Assembly (NCBI GenBank): GCA_947497145.1 | Contig: CANMFQ010000003.1 | Coordinates: 124,001 to 188,000, forward strand | Source: an uncultured Flavobacteriaceae bacterium | GTDB lineage: Bacteria > Bacteroidota > Bacteroidia > Flavobacteriales > Flavobacteriaceae | Direction: 5' to 3' | Length of the DNA: 64,000 nucleotides | Part shown: piece after piece, positions 35,653 through 44,949 of the stretch | Position numbering within the stretch: the first letter of the stretch is position 1 | Layout of the letters: each line of letters begins with the position of its first letter | Notes under the pieces: model-generated | Told to the model about the DNA's origin: nothing | The model's input: only the letters and a program-made list of their open reading frames with translations | The model's database searches: none | Position numbers and translations under genes: made by a program

Positions 35653-36007
35653 TTGCTCTACCTATTTCACCCAAATGCGTGTATTTAAACCCTTTATCAT
35701 ATTTGAGGCCATACCCCATAATTCTGTCAAAGGCAGCGTGAGCAAACAAAATTACTCCTGCCAACTGGCATAAAGATATATCAAAATAAATGCCAATAAA
35801 ATAAATTGTAATCGCAACCCCCTTGTGGTGCATAAAATTGTAGGTTATTGCTCCTGTTTTATTGCCAAAAAAATAACCCAACATACCCACATCTGGGGAA
35901 AGCAATAATACCAAAAACCACCACCATTCATAATTAAGAAGATAAAAAAGATACATACCTAAACCAAACATAAAGAGCTCTTCAATTTTCAGTAGTATTT
36001 TCATCAA
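35645..36007 (-). CDS. DUF4260 membrane protein
   Basis: 120 aa with about three or four hydrophobic segments. Family motifs are WWWFLVLLLSPDVGMLGYFFG, YNFMHHKGVA and HAAFDRIMGYGLKY near the C-terminus. Overlaps the cyclase gene by 4 bp and the DUF4230 gene by 8 bp, in an operon. Function unknown. Confidence 0.87.
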   Translation of the reverse strand: MMKILLKIEELFMFGLGMYLFYLLNYEWWWFLVLLLSPDVGMLGYFFGNKTGAITYNFMHHKGVAITIYFIGIYFDISLCQLAGVILFAHAAFDRIMGYGLKYDKGFKYTHLGEIGRANG

Positions 36008-36741
36008 GCTTCAATTTTATATAGCACAGGTCTGCTAGGGCTAGCATCATTTTCAAAAGGAGCCACCTGAAGATTTAAAAAATAATCACCATCTTTAATA
36101 GCGTTTCTCACATAAATAAACTCTGTTATGGTTGCCTTTTTGCGTAGTTCACCATCAAAATTCCAAAAGACTTTGTGACAACGTAATGCTCCATCATCCT
36201 TTTCTTTATCTACAGAAGGCAAATCAATTAGCAAATGATTCACTTTCTGGCTTACAATATATTGCATTGCATCCTCCAGTAAGTAAGGCGGATTGATATT
36301 GGAATATTGCCGTGATAATTTTGATCGCGTATTGGGTAAGGTTCTAATAACCAAAGCTTCGGGCTTTTTATCATTTAAAGCATACTCCAGTTGTTTTTTT
36401 GAAATCACCAAATCATCACCATACTTTTCTGGCGCAATAGTGACTACCAGCGCCTTAAAAAAGAATTGTTTTAAATGTTGATTGATTGAATACGCTTCTT
36501 TGGTAATATGACCAACACATTCGGTATGTGTACCATGGGCATGGGGGCTAAACCAAATGTCATTAAAATTGGTTGATGCCCCAGCTGCCACCGCTCCAAT
36601 AAAATCACCATCACTATGGGGCTCAATTTTAGGATGCGAAACATACCAGGCGTTTACATTTGATTTCTTCCCAGTTATCGGTATTGAAATATCTAAAGGT
36701 TTAGAGAGGTCTATTTCTTCTTGTCCTATTTTTGCTTTCAT
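36004..36741 (-). CDS. Cyclase-family metal-dependent hydrolase (kynurenine formamidase-like)
   Basis: 245 aa from MKAKIGQEEIDL (the upstream ATG adds six residues). The cyclase family metal motif appears as HAHGTHTECVGHI near residue 72, with further ligands downstream. Relatives hydrolyse N-formylkynurenine or related amides; the actual substrate here is unknown. It heads a coupled operon with DUF4260 and DUF4230, downstream of hemW. Confidence 0.83.
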   Translation of the reverse strand: MKAKIGQEEIDLSKPLDISIPITGKKSNVNAWYVSHPKIEPHSDGDFIGAVAAGASTNFNDIWFSPHAHGTHTECVGHITKEAYSINQHLKQFFFKALVVTIAPEKYGDDLVISKKQLEYALNDKKPEALVIRTLPNTRSKLSRQYSNINPPYLLEDAMQYIVSQKVNHLLIDLPSVDKEKDDGALRCHKVFWNFDGELRKKATITEFIYVRNAIKDGDYFLNLQVAPFENDASPSRPVLYKIEA

Positions 36742-36943
36742 TTTTCTTACTATTATCATTCTATTGGGTATTAGCCAACTTATGCGTTTTTAAAAGTATT
36801 GGCTACATGAGCAAATAACCTCAACATAGCATACGCCTACCACCAAAATGTAGCGAATATTTCTACCTTATAAGCTCATAAAGAGATTCAAAGACATACA
36901 TCAGGTTAAGCTAATTCAATTAAAAAGAGGGTGCTGCAAAAAA

Positions 36944-38095
36944 TCAATCTAAGTTAACCATAAATAAATCGGCCGCAATACCATCTGCTAAAAAACGTCC
37001 TTTTTTAGTGGTTAAAAGCACATCATCATTTAGTTGTAGTAATTCTTTTTCTATGTATTTTGTTGCTTGCTTGCTTAAATAGCTACCATATTTTTGACCA
37101 AACTCTGCTATTACTCTGGTCATAGAAACTCCCCATATGGTACGCAAACCCGTCATTACATACTCATTATAAGCATCAGTTTTTGACAAAACTTCTATCT
37201 CAATAGGAAGTATATTATTGGTAATTGCTTTAATATATTTGGTATTATTCGCAGTATTCCACCCTCGTTGTACACCATCAAATGAATGCGCAGACGGACC
37301 AATACCTAAGTACTTTTTTTGTTGCCAATAAGCGGTATTATTTTTAGAAAAATAATCTGGCTTTCCGAAATTAGAAATCTCGTAATTCACAAAACCTGCA
37401 GCTTCCAAACTGTCTACCAGCAGGTAAAAATGTGTTTGGGCTAAAGCATCATCAACAGGTGCTATAATACCTTTTTTAATAAAACTAGCCAATGCTGTTT
37501 TTGGCTCAACCGTTAAAGCATAGCTAGAAATATGAGGCACCCCAAAAGAAAGTGCTTTGTCAATATTTTGTTGCCACCTTTGAGGGGTCATATTTGGAAT
37601 TCCGTAAATCAAATCTATCGAAACATTATCAAAAAAAGCCATTGCTTCTTGTATAGAAACTGCAGCTTCCTCGGCATTGTGCGCCCGATTCATCAACTGT
37701 AAATCTTCTTCATCAAAAGACTGTACACCAATACTAAGCCTATTAATACCCGCTTGTTTATAGCCTTCAAAAATTATGTGGTGATTATTGTTGGTAGCAT
37801 ACAAATCATCAGGGTTTGCTTCTAATGTAATTTCTGGCTGTTGCGAAACCCTATAGTTGTCATAAACCGTATTTAGTATCGTTTTTATTTCTTCGCTACT
37901 TAACACACTAGGCGTACCCCCACCAAAATAAATGGTCTCAACCACCTCATCTTGAAACGCTTGTTTTCGTAATTGAAGTTCTTTTTGCAAGGCTTCAATC
38001 ATCGCCGTCTTCTTTTTCATATTCGTTGAAAAATGAAAATCGCAATAATGACATGCTTGCTTACAAAAAGGTATATGAATGTATATGCCGCTCAT
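36944..38095 (-). CDS. hemW: HemW-type radical SAM protein
   Basis: 383 aa. Radical SAM cluster motif C-K-Q-A-C-H-Y-C at residues 10-17, then IYFGGGTPSVLS and the C-terminal HemW domain (NTAYWQQKKYLGIGPSAHSF, YEISNFGKPDY). HemW proteins, long annotated as oxygen-independent coproporphyrinogen III oxidase, act as heme chaperones. Here the motif CxxxCxYC is followed by D-F-H rather than the Cys of HemN, which supports HemW. Downstream of ruvC on the same strand. Confidence 0.9.
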   Translation of the reverse strand: MSGIYIHIPFCKQACHYCDFHFSTNMKKKTAMIEALQKELQLRKQAFQDEVVETIYFGGGTPSVLSSEEIKTILNTVYDNYRVSQQPEITLEANPDDLYATNNNHHIIFEGYKQAGINRLSIGVQSFDEEDLQLMNRAHNAEEAAVSIQEAMAFFDNVSIDLIYGIPNMTPQRWQQNIDKALSFGVPHISSYALTVEPKTALASFIKKGIIAPVDDALAQTHFYLLVDSLEAAGFVNYEISNFGKPDYFSKNNTAYWQQKKYLGIGPSAHSFDGVQRGWNTANNTKYIKAITNNILPIEIEVLSKTDAYNEYVMTGLRTIWGVSMTRVIAEFGQKYGSYLSKQATKYIEKELLQLNDDVLLTTKKGRFLADGIAADLFMVNLD

Positions 38096-38218
38096 CTTAA
38101 TTATTTCAACGTATTACTATTATTAAACCGGCTATAGCTTCTTACCACTTTAAAACTCATTATTTTTTTTAACACCAAAGGAGTATACATTAAAAAATGT
38201 ATTGGTGTTGTATCATTA

Positions 38219-38773
38219 TCATGAATTAATTTTCTTGGGATTATTTTTCACAAAGGCCGCCCAACCAGAATAATTTTTTCCGACCTCAATTCTACCTTCA
38301 TTGTAAAAATGGCAAACTGCCGCCGCAAGACCATCTGTACTATCTAAATTTTTGGGTAGTGTTTTTAGTCCCAGCAAACTCTGCAACATTTTTGCTACCT
38401 GCTCTTTACTTGCATTACCATTCCCTGTAATTGCCATTTTTATCTTCTTGGGTAAATATTCAGTAATAGGAATTTCCCTAGAAAGGCCTGCTGCCATGGC
38501 TACACCTTGTGCTCGACCCAATTTTAGCATAGATTGTACATTCTTACCAAAAAAAGGGGCTTCAATCGCTATTTCATCTGGGTGATAGGTGTCAATAAGC
38601 TCAATAGTACGCTCAAAAATAAGTTTCAATTTTGTATACGGGTCATTGTACTTACTTAATAAAAGTTCATTCATTTGAAGAAACTCCATTTTTTTTCCCA
38701 CTATTTTTATAAGACCGAAACCCATAATTGTTGTACCCGGATCTATCCCTAATATAATTTTCTCGTTTGCCAA
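38219..38773 (-). CDS. ruvC: RuvC Holliday-junction resolvase
   Basis: 184 aa. RNase H-like fold: first catalytic Asp in ILGIDPGTTIMGFG, Glu in EIAIEAPFFGKNVQS, and C-terminal LDSTDGLAAAVCHF with the last two Asp-region ligands. Cuts Holliday junctions after branch migration by RuvAB; the end of ruvB is also in this window, at 63512. Confidence 0.95.
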   Translation of the reverse strand: MANEKIILGIDPGTTIMGFGLIKIVGKKMEFLQMNELLLSKYNDPYTKLKLIFERTIELIDTYHPDEIAIEAPFFGKNVQSMLKLGRAQGVAMAAGLSREIPITEYLPKKIKMAITGNGNASKEQVAKMLQSLLGLKTLPKNLDSTDGLAAAVCHFYNEGRIEVGKNYSGWAAFVKNNPKKINS

Positions 38774-39015
38774 TTGTATATTGTTCGTTGTGTGATGCGT
38801 GTGTGAAAAATAGTTGTGTATACTCCAACTAAAATCAACAATCTCGCCCCAAGGGTACGAGGTATGCTGACAGAAAAATAGTTTTTATTTCGAGGCAAAC
38901 CATGCGTAATTAAACCTTTGGTTATCATCCTACGATTAAAGTTCAAATTTTAAAATAGCAAGAGCATATACACAAATGCAAAGATAAACGATACTGGTGT
39001 TTACTTTACCCGATA

Positions 39016-39495
39016 TTACTCTTTACTGTTGATAAAGATTGGTATTCTAAATTTTGCACGTACGGGAATACCCCTTTTTAGGGCGGGTTCAACATGAGGT
39101 AAACGCTTGAGGCTCTCTCCTATCTTATTACTGAATTGTTCCATTTGTTCGCCCAAAATCTCTTTGTTTTGAATATCGATAATGGCGACATCACCAGTAC
39201 TATCGACCATGAAATCAAGAAAAATAACATCATCAATATCGCTTTCACTTTCCCATTTAAACACCTGAAGGTCATGAGATAAATGCGCTAATATTCTTTG
39301 TTCAAAACAACTTTTTTGCGCTACTTTTATCGCTGTTTCGTCACAATTATCAAATAGGGGATAGTTATCAACATCATTCCAGTCGATTTGCTGTAATTCT
39401 TCGTCTACAAGCCTTTGTGTCTTTTTGTCTTTCGATTCAAAAATACTACATGAAACGAACCCCAATAAAACCGTTGCCATTAAAAACTTCCACAT
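39016..39495 (-). CDS. Lipoprotein with TonB-C-like domain
   Basis: 159 aa. Signal peptide with lipobox FVSC (Cys16). The rest has the pattern of the Bacteroidetes TonB C-terminal-like module (LFDNCDE, CFEQRILAHL, DFMVDSTGDVAIIDI, LKRLPHVEPALKRGIPVRAKFRIPI), the same form seen twice in the M56 protein at 40801-43611. It lacks a TonB membrane anchor and Pro linker. It lies 42 bp after the TPR gene and is likely co-transcribed. Confidence 0.75.
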   Translation of the reverse strand: MWKFLMATVLLGFVSCSIFESKDKKTQRLVDEELQQIDWNDVDNYPLFDNCDETAIKVAQKSCFEQRILAHLSHDLQVFKWESESDIDDVIFLDFMVDSTGDVAIIDIQNKEILGEQMEQFSNKIGESLKRLPHVEPALKRGIPVRAKFRIPIFINSKE

Positions 39496-39537
39496 TTACT
39501 CTAGTTCTATGGCGAAAATTACAATTTTTTGTGGACA

Positions 39538-40677
39538 TTAGTCTTTTGAAAAGTGTATCTCTTCTTTAAGTTCTGATATACGCCTGTTTACAACTGTGAA
39601 AATATACCGATGTTCTGCCCCATATTTTTTGTTATAACGTTCATAATACATCAATTTTTTAGCGGCATCATCTGTAGTTTCATCTATTAGGGCACATATT
39701 TGATAATACAATATTGGATCCGTAGGGTCTTCATTAGCAGCTAGTTTGTAGTATTTTAAGGCCGTTGCCAAATCATCCTCAGAACGATAAAGATGTGCCA
39801 AGCTGCTATATTCCTTTTCAAAAGTAACTTTTTGCACTTCAATACTTTTTTTAATATAGTATTTAGCACTATCAATCTGCCTATCTTTTGCAAACACCTG
39901 TCCTAAATTAAAATAAGCCTCGTGGTTATCTTCATCCATTTCAATAAGCTGGTGGTAGGTACTTTTTGCTTTTTCAAATTCCCAAGTCTTAAAATAGCAA
40001 TGTGCCAATTTGGTGTAAACAAATTTTTTCTTCTCGCCTAATGCTACTAAGCGCTCAAATAAGGGTAGCGCTTTGTCAAAAGCAGCATTATTAAACAAAG
40101 CCAATGCCTTTAAATTTATGAGGGACACATCATCGGCATAAAACTGGAGTCCCAAATCTAAATAACGTAAGGCTTCATTAGTTTCTCTTTGAATAACATA
40201 ATATTTCCCCAATTGAAATAGACTTTTTAAATGCGTACTATCAACCGTAACGGCCTTTTTATAGGAAACAATACTGCTATCAACTTGCTTGAGCCCTCTA
40301 AAAGCCTCACCCAAAAAATATAAATACGCCGGATTATTAGCATCATTATTTGCCAAAGTCTCAAACAGCTTACGCCCATCATCATACCGCTTTGTTTTCA
40401 CATAGAGCTTTCCCAGTTCAAAACGAGCAATTTGATAATCCGCAGCTTTGTCTACCAGATTTTCATACTGCAAAATTGCCTTTTGATGGTTCCCAATAGC
40501 ATTATACGCTCTGGCTATTTGCAAACTCGATTTTAGCGACCCCACTTTAGCATAATAATTTATGGCTTTGGTATAATTGGCCATAGAATATAAGCTATCA
40601 GCAATAACCGAAGCCGAAGCTTGCGCTTCGGCTTTAAAAATGCTAAAAAACAACAGAATAACACTATATTTTTTCAA
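39538..40677 (-). CDS. Secreted tetratricopeptide-repeat protein
   Basis: 379 aa. Signal peptide (to ~17, EAQA), then about nine to ten TPR units (e.g. ARYNAIGNHQKAILQYENL-like, YLYFLGEAFRGLKQVDSSIVSYKKA, HEAYFNLGQVFAKDRQIDSAKYYIKKS). TPRs are protein-binding scaffolds. It lies downstream of the M56-TonB gene and upstream of the TonB-C-like lipoprotein on the same strand, so it may belong to the same envelope unit. Confidence 0.85.
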   Translation of the reverse strand: MKKYSVILLFFSIFKAEAQASASVIADSLYSMANYTKAINYYAKVGSLKSSLQIARAYNAIGNHQKAILQYENLVDKAADYQIARFELGKLYVKTKRYDDGRKLFETLANNDANNPAYLYFLGEAFRGLKQVDSSIVSYKKAVTVDSTHLKSLFQLGKYYVIQRETNEALRYLDLGLQFYADDVSLINLKALALFNNAAFDKALPLFERLVALGEKKKFVYTKLAHCYFKTWEFEKAKSTYHQLIEMDEDNHEAYFNLGQVFAKDRQIDSAKYYIKKSIEVQKVTFEKEYSSLAHLYRSEDDLATALKYYKLAANEDPTDPILYYQICALIDETTDDAAKKLMYYERYNKKYGAEHRYIFTVVNRRISELKEEIHFSKD

Positions 40678-40800
40678 TCTTTCTTCTTTTTGGTTTGCAC
40701 TTCTATGACCCCATTTTCAGCCTTTTTACCCTACTTTTTGGCGGCTGTTTGACCTTATTAGAACATTACTATATTCCTGACAAGTGAAAAATATATCTTC

Positions 40801-43611
40801 TTACTGTAATTTAAATGTGATAGGTATTGAATACGGAACACCAACTGGCTTCCCTTTATGCTTTCCTGGGGTCATATTGGGCAGACGCTCAATAATTCGA
40901 ACTGCTTCATCTTCCAATAATTTGTGAGGACCACGTTTGTGAATATTTGTCACTTTGCCAGCCTCGTCAATCGTTAACATCACATTAACCCTCCCTTGAA
41001 TGCCCTTTTTATGTGCTTCCTTAGGATATCTAAAATTCTTACTAATATGTTTTTGAAACATTTTATTAAAACAGTCACGCTTATTAGAAGCATTTTCACA
41101 TCCGGGGAAAACAGGTACTTGATCTACTACAGAAAAAGGAACATGAACAGCGTCATCATAGTTTTCTGACTTTATTTCTTTAAAATCGCCTTGCAACTTA
41201 AACGTAATAGGAATTGAAAAAGGAACATTTACGTTCTTTCCTTTATGTACGCCAGGCTCTACTTTTGGCAGCAAAGAAATGATTCTAACCGCTTCATCTT
41301 CTAGTGATTTATGCGGGCCACGTTTTATTATATTCACAATATTACCCTCAGCATCTATGGTAAACATCACAGATACTCTTCCTTGTATGTCTTTATCTTG
41401 GGCTTCTTCCGGGTATCTAAAATTCTTACTAATATGTTTTTGCAACATTTTATTAAAACAGTTACGCTTATTAGAAGCATTTTCACATCCTGGGAAAACA
41501 GGTGCTTGATCTACAACAGCAAAAGGAACCAATACACTATCCCCTGGAACCTCCGCCCTGCTACCTATACCCTGTCTCATTTGATCCAATTGCTCATTTA
41601 AGTTTACAATTATAGGATTATTTTCATTACTACTTCGCAACAGCTGCTTTCTTTCTTTTAGGAGCTTTTGATATTGACCTTCTGCTTGGGTTTTGTCAAT
41701 ACTTTCCAAAGGCTTTTTAAAACCCCTCATTTCTTCTTTTAGTGCTCTTATTTGCGCATCTAAATTCACAATCACGGGGTTTTTCTCATTTGAACTTTGC
41801 AGTAGCTTTCTACGCTCTTCCACCAATTGGTTATAGCGTAGTGTTTTAGTATTCAAAATAGCATTGTGAGACTTCTCTAAGAATGCTGTTATTTGCTCAC
41901 CTTCCTTTGCATTTAGCTTTGAATCTATTGCCATCTTAGCTGCAATTCGCTCGCCCTTAGGACCAGTCAAATAAGAACCGTCTTCTGATTTCTTAAAAGT
42001 CATTTTAGAATCATCTCCTTTAACTATTAATGTCCAATGGATATCTAGCTTGCTTAATGCAGACATGGTCTCAAAAATTTTCTTTTCCTCTTCCTCAGTA
42101 AGCGCATCTACATTTGACACACGCACCACTACACCTTTTGTATCTAGCTTGTACTGTGGATCCAATTGTTTTTTTCTATATATCTTAAAAGCATAGTTTT
42201 CATCTGTTAAAACCAAAGCAGTATAGGCACTCTCTTTTTGAAAAATTACATCCAACTTATGATTAACACCTCTTATTTCTTCACCTGTTAAATCATTTGT
42301 ATTCTGTACGTTTAAAACGTAATATTCTTGTGGGTACTCATCATTTTTTTTAATTAAACCAACTGCCAAGCTTCCATTTTTTTTATCACCTTGTAAAGAA
42401 ATTCTCAAATTCTTATCAAGAATTTGAAATGCCTTTACCCCTTCAACATAAGCATTATAACCAACTGTAGATGGCAATGGACTATGAGGCTGTGGTTTTG
42501 CAGGCTTTACATCATCACCAAATTCAACCTTAATCTCATTACCTAGCTTGCGGTACAACAAGGCTTCTTTAAAATAATCTCTTTTGGTTAACACCTGGCC
42601 ATACTCTTGCTTGTTTCTTAACTTAGCAAATTGAAAAAACACCTTATCTATTGTACCCTTTTCAATAATCTCTTGTTCAATTTCAGTTTCAATTTCTGCA
42701 ATTAATTTCAAATCCTCTGGAGATTGCTGGTATGACTCTTCTGTAGTGTTTATCGTATCTTTATCAAAAGAGGTATAGGCCAACATGCCCAGCACCATAG
42801 GTACGAGTAATAGGTATTTTAATTGCCAAATCTTCTTTGATTTCGTTTTTTGTAACATAACTATTCGTTTTTTGATTAATGATGATTTAAAAAATTGATT
42901 CACAAATGAAATATGCTCCGTTTGAAACACTTGTGAAAGCAACTGTTCATACTGTTCTTTTTTATGTGTTTTAGCTACCTGCGCATCGGCAATAAATTCA
43001 TGCAATTCTGACACTCTTTTTTGATACACATACACTAGCGGATTAAACCAGCCTACAATACGCATCAATTCAAAAAACAACAAGTCATACGAGTGCCTTT
43101 GACGGATATGTACCAACTCATGCGCTACAATACTTTGGTGTTCTTTTTCAATGACCTTATCACCCAAAAAAATAGATTTAAAAAAGGAAAAAGCGATGTT
43201 ACTATTTGCAATAATAATCTGCTGAAAATCTTTAAAAAATTGTACTTCACCCTCACGCTTTAAGGTATAAATTTGATACAGCTTATAAGCAAAAAGGAAG
43301 GCTGCCAAAAACATTCCACCAAAGAGCAACGCATATTCCCAAGAAATACTAAAACTAGTTTCAGATGTTGCTGTTGCACTAAAAGCAGCGTCATTCAAGT
43401 TCCATAAAAACTCAGGATACTCCTGAAAAGCAGGTGATACAGTGGTTTTCATCGCCTCTATTTTTACCCAAGGCAAAATCATAGATACCACATAAGTACC
43501 CATGAGGTAGGCACGGTTCCATTGAAAAAAGGTTTCCCGTTTTAAAAAGAGATCGTATATAACCAAAAAAACCAACTGAAATGCAATGCACTCTATGATA
43601 TACTGTAACAT
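40801..43611 (-). CDS. BlaR1-like M56 protease fused to two TonB C-terminal domains
   Basis: 936 aa. TM segments lie at ~3-22, 35-50, 93-113 and ~264-282; the zinc site is H164-E165-L-V-H168 plus E205 in LHEFIADA. The extracytoplasmic part has a charged coiled region with a repeated unit (~595-680), then two TonB C-terminal domains (~700-807 and ~829-936), each with FPGCENASNKR and ending PFSIPITFKLQ or YSIPITFKLQ. The start overlaps the BlaI stop by one base (TAATG), so they are coupled. The likely role is signal-dependent release of the BlaI repressor; the TonB domains suggest coupling to an outer-membrane protein. Confidence 0.88.
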   Translation of the reverse strand: MLQYIIECIAFQLVFLVIYDLFLKRETFFQWNRAYLMGTYVVSMILPWVKIEAMKTTVSPAFQEYPEFLWNLNDAAFSATATSETSFSISWEYALLFGGMFLAAFLFAYKLYQIYTLKREGEVQFFKDFQQIIIANSNIAFSFFKSIFLGDKVIEKEHQSIVAHELVHIRQRHSYDLLFFELMRIVGWFNPLVYVYQKRVSELHEFIADAQVAKTHKKEQYEQLLSQVFQTEHISFVNQFFKSSLIKKRIVMLQKTKSKKIWQLKYLLLVPMVLGMLAYTSFDKDTINTTEESYQQSPEDLKLIAEIETEIEQEIIEKGTIDKVFFQFAKLRNKQEYGQVLTKRDYFKEALLYRKLGNEIKVEFGDDVKPAKPQPHSPLPSTVGYNAYVEGVKAFQILDKNLRISLQGDKKNGSLAVGLIKKNDEYPQEYYVLNVQNTNDLTGEEIRGVNHKLDVIFQKESAYTALVLTDENYAFKIYRKKQLDPQYKLDTKGVVVRVSNVDALTEEEEKKIFETMSALSKLDIHWTLIVKGDDSKMTFKKSEDGSYLTGPKGERIAAKMAIDSKLNAKEGEQITAFLEKSHNAILNTKTLRYNQLVEERRKLLQSSNEKNPVIVNLDAQIRALKEEMRGFKKPLESIDKTQAEGQYQKLLKERKQLLRSSNENNPIIVNLNEQLDQMRQGIGSRAEVPGDSVLVPFAVVDQAPVFPGCENASNKRNCFNKMLQKHISKNFRYPEEAQDKDIQGRVSVMFTIDAEGNIVNIIKRGPHKSLEDEAVRIISLLPKVEPGVHKGKNVNVPFSIPITFKLQGDFKEIKSENYDDAVHVPFSVVDQVPVFPGCENASNKRDCFNKMFQKHISKNFRYPKEAHKKGIQGRVNVMLTIDEAGKVTNIHKRGPHKLLEDEAVRIIERLPNMTPGKHKGKPVGVPYSIPITFKLQ
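40804..41577 (-). repeat. Tandem duplication of a TonB C-terminal domain (387-bp period)
   Basis: Two adjacent units about 387 bp apart (for example the same 10-mer at 41064 and 41451) share long identical DNA stretches. This is an in-gene duplication recent enough to remain nearly identical over many codons. Confidence 0.8.
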
Positions 43612-43970
43612 TAGTCTTCTTTTTTAATATCCTTTAATATTGACTCTAATTCTGAAAGGCTCATATCATTTTTCTTCATAAAGAAAGAAACCATACTCTT
43701 AAATGAACCCTGAAAATATCCATCAACCAATTTATTGATTGATTGGTTGCTATAATCTGCCTTTTTAAGCACAGGAAAGTATAAATAGCCCTTACCCTCT
43801 TGCTCATGATCTACAAAACCCTTACTTTCTAATATGCGCACAATAGTGGATACCGTGTTATAGGCTGGCTTTGGTTCTGGCAGTTCTTTAATCACTGCGG
43901 CTACATTACATTTCTCCAATTTCCAGAGAATTTGCATCACCTCTTCTTCTGCCTTTGTCAACTGTCTCAT
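43611..43970 (-). CDS. BlaI/MecI-family repressor (second system)
   Basis: 119 aa, start MRQLTKAEEEVMQILWKLEK. Winged-helix domain (NTVSTIVRILESKGFVDHEQEG) and C-terminal dimerisation region. Coupled to the M56-TonB gene by a TAATG overlap. Its promoter region holds TTAGTTTAAACTAA-type dyads, which differ from the TACA/TGTA dyads upstream of the other BlaI gene (25522), so the two repressors should not cross-regulate. Confidence 0.92.
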   Translation of the reverse strand: MRQLTKAEEEVMQILWKLEKCNVAAVIKELPEPKPAYNTVSTIVRILESKGFVDHEQEGKGYLYFPVLKKADYSNQSINKLVDGYFQGSFKSMVSFFMKKNDMSLSELESILKDIKKED

Positions 43971-44011
43971 ACAACTATAATTTAAACGTCTCTAAATGAA
44001 TTACTTTTACA

Positions 44012-44072
44012 TTAAACTAAACTTTTAGTTCAACATGAATACAAATATAACTATTTTTTTAGTTTAAACTAA
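44012..44072 (-). promoter_or_regulatory. Promoter with AGTTTAAACT-type operators for the second BlaI system
   Basis: Dyad TTAAACTA-AACTTT-TAGTTCAA (44012-44033) and perfect palindrome TTAGTTTAAACTAA (44059-44072) flank TATATTTG (minus strand 44049-44042), a TAnnTTTG -7 box. A further half site lies at 44079-44084. The spacing places one operator at the start site and one over the -33 region. Confidence 0.65.
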
Positions 44073-44311
44073 TTTTTTAGTTTAAAAATCTGTTTAAACC
44101 ATAATTTGCTTTAAGTAAACTACATATAAGCTGAACCTATCTTGACTTTTTTACCTGTAAATTCTAGCTTTTATGCCCTAATTCTAGCTTCTAAACAAAG
44201 CGTTATGACAAGTTCACTATGTAAATTTCTATCTCTAAAAATGAAAAAGAGCAAGCTACATTAAACCAAATTGCAGTTTTACAGTCATAGCTATAAACAA
44301 ATTTTAAAAAG

Positions 44312-44767
44312 ATGAAAAAAGTAATAATCGCAGTAACATTATTGATTAGTGTTGCAGCAATCGCACAAAAGGGAGCAGGTAGAAACCTCAAAGGGATGAA
44401 AGATTTAAGCCCTGATCAAATAGCTACTTTACAAACAAAGAAGGCCACCTTGGCACTAGACTTAACAGAGGAGCAGCAAACGCAAATGAAAGAACTGTTC
44501 ACCAAAAATGCCACCATGCGCAAAGCAAAAATGGAAAAAAGAAAAGGGCAAAAAGAGCGTGGCGACATGAAAAAACTAACTGCTGAAGAGCGCTACAACC
44601 TTGCCATAGCTCGCTTAGACCATCAAATTGAGCAAAAAGCTGCCATAAAAAACATCTTATCAGCTGAACAATATGAAAAATGGGAGCGTATGCAATACCA
44701 AAAAGGCAAGCATCGAAAAAAGAACATGCTGCAACGAAAAAAGAACAGTCAGAAAGCTAAAAAATAG
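44312..44767 (+). CDS. Secreted Spy/CpxP-like LTxxQ protein
   Basis: 151 aa. Signal peptide 1-18 (AAIAQ). Very basic mature protein, predicted all-helical. One LTxxQ-type motif in LDLTEEQQTQMKELF, a second similar stretch near LTAEERYNLAIARL, and a Lys/Arg-rich tail. The LTxxQ pattern relates it to periplasmic Spy/CpxP-type proteins, known as envelope stress chaperones; the role here is inferred. Single gene with a strong terminator. Confidence 0.7.
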   Translation: MKKVIIAVTLLISVAAIAQKGAGRNLKGMKDLSPDQIATLQTKKATLALDLTEEQQTQMKELFTKNATMRKAKMEKRKGQKERGDMKKLTAEERYNLAIARLDHQIEQKAAIKNILSAEQYEKWERMQYQKGKHRKKNMLQRKKNSQKAKK

Positions 44768-44797
44768 CAATTCGTATTTAATTGATGATTAATAAAC

Positions 44798-44831
44798 AAA
44801 AGAGCTACACGTTATCGTGTGGCTCTTTTTT
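44798..44831 (+). terminator. Terminator after the LTxxQ gene
   Basis: AAAAGAGCTACACG and CGTGTGGCTCTTTT pair with a TTAT loop, followed by a T-tract. Confidence 0.92.
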
Positions 44832-44918
44832 GCTTTACACATTAGCTTCTTTTTGTACCTACACTCATTATATGCATAAAAATGAACATTATTATGTTAT
44901 CCATATAAAAAAATAAAA

Positions 44919-44926
44919 TATGTTTG
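44919..44926 (+). promoter_or_regulatory. -7 promoter box of the sorbosone dehydrogenase-like gene
   Basis: TATGTTTG fits TAnnTTTG and lies 24 bp before the ATG at 44950, leaving a short leader. The -33 element is not clear. Confidence 0.5.
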
Positions 44927-44949
44927 TACCTAATTGACACTCCAACACA

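Noticed and set aside
38749-38946. 65-aa minus-strand frame upstream of ruvC
   Set aside because: No family features; overlaps the ruvC start and contains no plausible signal.
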